DNA from: Actinoplanes flavus
Lineage (GTDB): Bacteria > Actinomycetota > Actinomycetes > Mycobacteriales > Micromonosporaceae
DNA: 64,000 bases
Direction of reading: 5' to 3'
Assembly (NCBI RefSeq): GCF_017592555.1
Contig: NZ_JAGFNS010000014.1
Location: 1-64,000, forward strand
The notes beneath the pieces were generated by a model. It ran no database searches. It saw nothing but the letters and a program-made list of their open reading frames with translations, and was not told where the DNA came from. The stretch's first letter is position 1; each line of letters starts with the position of its first letter. The position numbers and the translations under genes were made by a program. Positions 59,519-64,000 of this stretch are shown one piece after another.

Positions 59519-61735
59519 ATGAGTCCGGATGGTCGATGGCGGTGGTGGACGGCGGGCGGCGTGGCCGCGGCCGCCGGCTACTACCTGTTGCCCGCTGACG
59601 GTCTGCTGGCCAACATCGGCTACAGCGCCGTCGGGCTTCTGGCCGGGCTGGCCATCCTGATCGCCGTGCGCTGGAACCGGCCATCGCGCCCGGCCGCGTG
59701 GATCCTGTTCTCGGCCGGGATCTCGCTCTCCGCCCTCGGCGATCTCGTCTGGTGGTACCTGGAGTACGTCCGGCACGAGGAGCCGTACCCGTCGGTGGCC
59801 GACGTCCTCTACCTCGGCGCCTATCCGCCCCTGATCGCCGGGTTGTTCCTGCTGCTGCGCGCTCGCCGCGGCCGGGACACCGGCGGTCTGCTCGAGGCGT
59901 CCATCGCCGCCCTCGGCCTCAGCCTGGTGCTGTGGGTGTTCGTCCTGCACCCGGTCGCCGCCGGTGAATCGGCGTCGCTGCTGGAGAGCGTGGTCAGCAC
60001 CGCCTACCCGGCGCTGGACATGCTGCTGCTGGTGATGGTCGCCCGGCTGCTCATCGGCGCCCGCGCCCGCTCGGTCAGCTCCGACCTGCTGGGCGTGGCG
60101 GCCGGGCTGCTGCTCGTGGCGGACATCGCGTACTCGGTGCTGAGCCTGCACTTCGACTACGACGGGCGCGGGCTCGACTGGGCGTGGCTGATGGCCTACG
60201 TGCTGTGGGCCGCCGCCGCGCTGCACCCGTCGATGGCGGCGGCCGACACCGGGGAACCGCCCGAAAAGATCCGGGCGGGTCGCGGCCGTCTGGCCATTTC
60301 CGCCTGCTGCGCGGTACTTCCGCCCACTCTGCTGTTCCTCCCCGCGGTCGGCGCCAACCAGCTCGACCGGGTCGTCATCGCGGCCGGCGCGATCCTGCTG
60401 TTCGCGCTCGGCGTCACCCGGATGGCCGGGGTCATGCACCAGGTGCACCGGCAGTCGGCCGAACTGCGGCGCCTGGCCAACCAGGACGACCTCACCGGCC
60501 TGCACAACCGGCGCCGCTTCCAGCGGACCCTCGGCCACGCGATGACCACCGGCCGCCCGCAGGTGATCCTGGTCGGGCTCAACGACCTGGGCAGCGTCAA
60601 CGACGAGCTCGGGCCGGTGGCCGGCGACCACGTCATCGTCCGGATCGCCGAGCGGGTACGCATGCTGGCCGGACCGCAGACGATGGTGGCCCGGCTCAGC
60701 GGTGACGAGTTCGCGGTGCTCCTACAGGACACGACACGCGCCGAGGCCGACGCGGTGGCCGGCCGGATGATCGGCGCGGTGCACTACCCGGTCCGGTCGG
60801 ACGACTTCGAGGTGCTGGTCGGCGCCGGGATCGGGGTCGCCGACTCCGACGGCGCCGACGACCCGGTGGAGGTGCTGCGCCGCGCCGGGGTGGCCATGTG
60901 CGTGGCCAGGCGGACCGGTGAGACGTACGCGCGGTGGTCCCCCGCGTTCGACGAGCGGTCGTCGGAGCAGGCCCGGCTGGGCGCGCAGATCCGGCACGGG
61001 CTCGACACCGGCCAGTTCCAGGTGGTGTACCAGCCGATCGTCCGGCTGCCCGAGTGCCGGGTGGTCGCCGTGGAGGCCCTGGTCCGGTGGCGGCATCCGC
61101 AGCGTGGCCTGATCAGCCCGGCCCTGTTCATTCCGGTCGCCGAACGCAACGGCCTGATCGTCGAGCTGGGCGCGTGGATCCTGGAGACGGCGTGCGAGCG
61201 GCTGGCCCGGTGGACCGCCGAACTCGGGCCGCTCGCCCCGGACCGCGTCAGCGTCAACGTGTCGGCCCGCCAGCTGGCCCGGTCCGGGTTCGCGACGTCG
61301 GTGGCGGCGGTGCTCGCCCGTACCGGTCTGGCTCCGCACCGGCTCACCGTGGAGGTGACCGAGACCGCCGTGTTCGAGGGCGGGCCCGCGGTCGCGGCGC
61401 TGCACGAGTTGCGGGCGCTGGGCGTACGCATCGCTCTCGACGACTTCGGCACCGGGCACTCGTCGCTCGGGCTGTTGCAGAGCGTGCCGGTCGACGTGTT
61501 GAAGATCGACAAATCGTTCGTGGACCGGGTCACCGAGGCCGGCCGGCACGCGGTCATCGCGGAGGCGATGATGCAGGTCACCTCGGGTCTGGGGCTGGAC
61601 GCGGTGGCCGAGGGCGTGGAGACGGCGGAGCAGGCGGACGTGCTCCACCGGCTCGGTTACCGGCTGTTGCAGGGCTATTTCTTCGGCCGTCCGGCCGAAG
61701 AACCGGACTTCACGGTACGGACGGTGCACGCTTAG
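59519..61735 (+). CDS. Membrane GGDEF-EAL cyclic-di-GMP protein
   Basis: 738 residues: about nine hydrophobic helices (about 10-310), a GGDEF domain (about 330-490) with LSGDEFAVLL in place of GGDEF, and an EAL domain (about 500-735). The EAL domain shows VVAVEALVRWRHP, VEVTETAVF, LDDFGTGHSSL and KIDKSFV. The EAL catalytic residues look complete, so phosphodiesterase activity is likely. SGDEF is an accepted cyclase variant, so both activities are possible. Start at the ATG at 59519; the longer frame adds an unlikely hydrophilic leader. It is divergent from the GH127 gene. Confidence 0.88.
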   Translation: MSPDGRWRWWTAGGVAAAAGYYLLPADGLLANIGYSAVGLLAGLAILIAVRWNRPSRPAAWILFSAGISLSALGDLVWWYLEYVRHEEPYPSVADVLYLGAYPPLIAGLFLLLRARRGRDTGGLLEASIAALGLSLVLWVFVLHPVAAGESASLLESVVSTAYPALDMLLLVMVARLLIGARARSVSSDLLGVAAGLLLVADIAYSVLSLHFDYDGRGLDWAWLMAYVLWAAAALHPSMAAADTGEPPEKIRAGRGRLAISACCAVLPPTLLFLPAVGANQLDRVVIAAGAILLFALGVTRMAGVMHQVHRQSAELRRLANQDDLTGLHNRRRFQRTLGHAMTTGRPQVILVGLNDLGSVNDELGPVAGDHVIVRIAERVRMLAGPQTMVARLSGDEFAVLLQDTTRAEADAVAGRMIGAVHYPVRSDDFEVLVGAGIGVADSDGADDPVEVLRRAGVAMCVARRTGETYARWSPAFDERSSEQARLGAQIRHGLDTGQFQVVYQPIVRLPECRVVAVEALVRWRHPQRGLISPALFIPVAERNGLIVELGAWILETACERLARWTAELGPLAPDRVSVNVSARQLARSGFATSVAAVLARTGLAPHRLTVEVTETAVFEGGPAVAALHELRALGVRIALDDFGTGHSSLGLLQSVPVDVLKIDKSFVDRVTEAGRHAVIAEAMMQVTSGLGLDAVAEGVETAEQADVLHRLGYRLLQGYFFGRPAEEPDFTVRTVHA

Positions 61736-61744
61736 TCTCGTCCT

Positions 61745-62644
61745 ATGTCGACGGGACGGGACCGGACGGTGGGGTTCGCCGTGGTGACGGCCGCCTATCT
61801 CGCGGCCGGGCTGGTCGCGTGGGCCGTCGTGGCCGTCGCGCGTGGCCCGCACCCGTTGCTGCTCACCTTCTACGCCGACCTGGCCGCCACCGTCGTGGTG
61901 TTCGCGGCCAGCATGCTCGTCGCCAACGCGAGCCTCTACGACCCGTACTGGAGCGTCGCCCCGGCCGTGATCGTGGTCGCCTGGGTGTGGTGGCACACCG
62001 GTGGCGAGATCTCGGCTATGACCGGCCGGCAGACGGCCGTCCTGCTGCTGGTGCTCGCCTGGTCGATCCGGCTGACGGCCAACTGGGCGTCGTCGTGGCG
62101 CGGCCTGAACCACGAGGACTGGCGCTACGTGCGGCTGCGTGAGCGGCGACCGCGCGGCGTCCCGTGGTGGCTGGTCAACCTGGCCGGCATCCAGCTCATG
62201 CCCACGGTGGTGGTGTTCGCCGGGCTGCTGACCGTCTGGCCCGCCGTGACGGTGACCGGCCGTTCGTGGGGGCCGCTGGACGTGGTGGCCGTCGCGGTCA
62301 CGGTGGCCGCCGTGCTCCTGGAGGCGACCGCCGACCGCCAGTTGCACCGGTTCACCCGGGATCCCGCCAACCGGGGCGGCGTCATCGACCGCGGCCTGTG
62401 GCGGTACTCGCGGCACCCCAACTATCTGGGCGAGATCCTCTTCTGGTGGGGGATGTGGCTGTTCGCCCTGGCCGCCGCCCCGGGCTGGTGGTGGACCGTG
62501 ATCGGCCCGGTCACCATGGTGCTGCTGTTCACGTTCGTCAGCATCCCGATGATGGACGAGCGGTCACTGATCCGCCGCCCCGCCTACGCCGAGCACATGC
62601 GCCGCGTCCCGGCGCTGCTGCCCCGCCCGGCCCGTCACCGGTAG
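61745..62644 (+). CDS. DUF1295 / steroid 5-alpha-reductase-like membrane protein
   Basis: 299 residues with about seven hydrophobic helices and a C-terminal signature RGLWRYSRHPNYLGEILFWW, typical of DUF1295 proteins. These belong to the superfamily of isoprenylcysteine methyltransferases and 5-alpha reductases. TAGTCT (61733-61738) lies 6 bases before the ATG, suggesting a leaderless mRNA. The reaction is unknown. The 3' end overlaps the convergent phosphatase gene by 10 bp. Confidence 0.87.
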   Translation: MSTGRDRTVGFAVVTAAYLAAGLVAWAVVAVARGPHPLLLTFYADLAATVVVFAASMLVANASLYDPYWSVAPAVIVVAWVWWHTGGEISAMTGRQTAVLLLVLAWSIRLTANWASSWRGLNHEDWRYVRLRERRPRGVPWWLVNLAGIQLMPTVVVFAGLLTVWPAVTVTGRSWGPLDVVAVAVTVAAVLLEATADRQLHRFTRDPANRGGVIDRGLWRYSRHPNYLGEILFWWGMWLFALAAAPGWWWTVIGPVTMVLLFTFVSIPMMDERSLIRRPAYAEHMRRVPALLPRPARHR

Positions 62645-63324
62645 GTCAGCAGCCGCCGGTCGGACTCCAGGTGCTGATGCTCGTTGAACGTCGACAGGGA
62701 CAGCCCGCGGCTCCCGGCGATCACCTTGGTCACGCCGGTGTTGACCGAAACCCGGTTGAAGGCGGCCCATCCGGCCACCGATCCGGTGGTGAGCAACGTG
62801 GCCGCCATCGCGATCGGCCCGCCCGAGCTGACCACGAGCACCTCCCGGTGCGCACGCAGCAGCGCCTCGGCCGACGCCAGGGCGGCGGCCACCCGGTTCT
62901 GGAACGCGGGAAACGATTCGCCGTACTCCGGATCGTGGTCGCCCGACGCCCAGCGCGTGGTGGCCGCCTCGAAGATCTCCTGGAACGCCCGGTCCGGGCG
63001 CGCCTCGCGCGCCAGCTCGGCCGCCATGGCGGCGCGGTCCCGGAACAGCGGCCGGTGGATCTCCACGACGTGCTGGAAGTCGAACTCGTCCCACCCCGGG
63101 TCGATCGCCACGTCGACCGACCGGGCCAGGCCGTCGAGGATGCCCGCGGCGGTCTCGGCGTGCCGGCGCAGCGCGCCGCGCACCAGCAGGGCCGGGCGGA
63201 CGCCCCGATCGGAGAGCGATTTCCCGAGGGTACGGGCCTGTTCGTGCCCGATCGGGGAAAGCGCGTCGTAGTCGTCGGCGCCGAACGACGCCTGACCGTG
63301 GCGGACGAGCAGCAGACGGGCCAC
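62635..63324 (-). CDS. Histidine phosphatase family protein (phosphoglycerate-mutase-like)
   Basis: 229 residues from the GTG at 63324: ARLLLVRHGQASF contains the catalytic RHG. LSPIGHEQARTLGKSL, ALRRHAETA (second Arg/His) and VVSSGGPIAMAATLL (late catalytic region, where Gly-Gly replaces the usual His-Gly) follow. The missing second His in SSGGP may lower activity, although some subfamilies share it. The open frame extends upstream to 63648, antisense to the PAS sensor gene, so the GTG is preferred. Substrate unknown. Confidence 0.82.
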   Translation of the reverse strand: MARLLLVRHGQASFGADDYDALSPIGHEQARTLGKSLSDRGVRPALLVRGALRRHAETAAGILDGLARSVDVAIDPGWDEFDFQHVVEIHRPLFRDRAAMAAELAREARPDRAFQEIFEAATTRWASGDHDPEYGESFPAFQNRVAAALASAEALLRAHREVLVVSSGGPIAMAATLLTTGSVAGWAAFNRVSVNTGVTKVIAGSRGLSLSTFNEHQHLESDRRLLTYR

Positions 63325-63481
63325 CGGCACCGGTCCTTCGGATAGCGGGCGAGGGGGTTCCGCTGCACCATACGGCAGGGCCACCGCGGGGCGTCCTGGC
63401 AGCGTCCGCTGGTTTCCGGGTTCCAGGCCCGAGGTGGCGAAACGGGCATAGCCTACCTGCGTCCGGAAAGGGGGCCGGGTG

Positions 63482-64000
63482 ATGAGGCGACCGAAAGTGA
63501 CGCCCAGGGTCGTCGGGGCCTTCGTGGCCGTGACCGTACTGACGGTGTTGTCCGCACTCTCGCCACCCCGGATGCTCACCTTCGGGATGCTGGCGGTGGG
63601 ACCGGCGCTGGCCGCCGCCACCGCCAGCCCTACGTTGGTGCTCACCATCGGCGCCTACGCGGCCGCCGCCGCCTTCGCGATCTCCACCTGGCACGGCTTG
63701 CTCGGCTCGACCGATCAGATCCTGCGCCTGCTGATGGTGGCCGCCATCACGGCCATCGGCTGGCTGACCGCCCGTCACCTGCGCACCCTGCTGAACGCCC
63801 GGTCCGCCGCGGCAAGCGACCGGGAGATGCTGGGCGCCCTCGTCGAACAGTCCGCCGACGCGATCATCGTGGCCGACCTCAAGGGCGTCGTGCGGATCTG
63901 GAACGCCGGGGCCGAGAAGATGTACGGCTACCGCGCGAGCGAGATCATCGGGCACAAGTTCACCCGGATCCTGCCCCCGGATCGGCTGGCCGTGTTCGAA
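63482..64000 (+). CDS. Membrane PAS-domain sensor, N-terminal part
   Basis: Truncated by the window end after 173 residues. MRRPKVTPRVVGAFVAVTVL opens three to four hydrophobic helices (about 10-105). A linker and a PAS domain follow (from about 120, VEQSADAIIVADLKGVVRIW and YGYRASEIIGHKF). AAGGGGG precedes the ATG at 63482. The output domain lies outside; SpoIIE phosphatase, histidine kinase or GGDEF are all possible. It is divergent from the histidine phosphatase. Confidence 0.8.
   Translation, partial: MRRPKVTPRVVGAFVAVTVLTVLSALSPPRMLTFGMLAVGPALAAATASPTLVLTIGAYAAAAAFAISTWHGLLGSTDQILRLLMVAAITAIGWLTARHLRTLLNARSAAASDREMLGALVEQSADAIIVADLKGVVRIWNAGAEKMYGYRASEIIGHKFTRILPPDRLAVFE

Noticed and set aside
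1..64000. tRNA, rRNA, transposase, integrase or attachment sites
   Set aside because: I looked for conserved arms, catalytic motifs and flanking repeats and saw none I could support.

Overview
The window is high-GC actinobacterial DNA. GC-rich third codon positions, multi-PAS hybrid histidine kinases, an AfsR/SARP-type regulator, many secreted glycoside hydrolases with F5/8 type C (CBM32-like) modules, DUF1996 proteins and several apparent leaderless starts all point to a filamentous Micromonosporaceae-like organism. Actinoplanes or a relative is my inference, not something I could test. I saw no rRNA, tRNA, CRISPR array, insertion sequence or phage gene. The window looks like ordinary chromosome from a soil saprophyte with a lineage-specific accessory load.

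Layout. 1-2000: the end of a CAP-domain secreted protein, then a pectate lyase behind a LacI-type operator. 2155-6817: a DHA2-type efflux pump divergent from an XRE-cupin regulator, a small membrane protein, an HExxH metallopeptidase and a RibD-like reductase. 7011-15276: a block of four sensor kinases, three of them hybrids. 15281-17994: a MetE-like protein, an epoxide hydrolase remnant and a LacI regulator. 16960-27349: the polysaccharide cluster, with a GH16 laminarinase, two F5/8C-DUF1996 proteins, a 986-residue GH16-like/TIM-barrel fusion and two LacI paralogues. Its promoters share one layout: TTGAC(A/G), 17 nt, a -10 box, then a GGAAAGCGCTYTCC operator at about +1. 28327-33505: DUF4331, TPR and NicO-type metal transporter genes. 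33896-37420: small membrane proteins, a lipoprotein, an AEC transporter, a snapalysin-like protease and a PAF-acetylhydrolase remnant.

37512-41787 is a tight four-gene minus-strand operon: lipoprotein metallopeptidase, zinc-ribbon membrane protein, CD225 protein, and a 628-residue repeat-stalk protein whose C-terminus resembles a polymorphic toxin tip. 43087-44148 encodes a protein matching the thiol-activated (cholesterol-dependent) cytolysin fold, but with no signal peptide and no membrane-binding domain 4. 44982-49018 couples a BTAD-NB-ARC-TPR ATPase to a subtilisin-like lipoprotein. 49158-54518 holds a GH19 chitinase, a GAF-ANTAR protein, a TmrB-like kinase, a VIT1-type transporter and a GLAGL-repeat protein. 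55474-59238 is an arabinan-degrading pair (GH43-AbfB and GH127-ricin) behind a different operator, TGTTATCGATAACA. The right end has a GGDEF-EAL protein, a DUF1295 protein, a histidine phosphatase and a truncated PAS sensor.

Two themes stand out. One is carbon catabolism under LacI-family control, with operators placed over transcription starts. The other is a run of unrelated short tandem-repeat families, between genes (30039-30232, 30274-30437, 33721-33895, 34723-34785, 52984-53300, 54590-55350) and inside genes (38251-38406, 54110-54300). The best candidates for undescribed biology are the domain-4-less cytolysin-like protein and the four-gene operon ending in the repeat-stalk protein.
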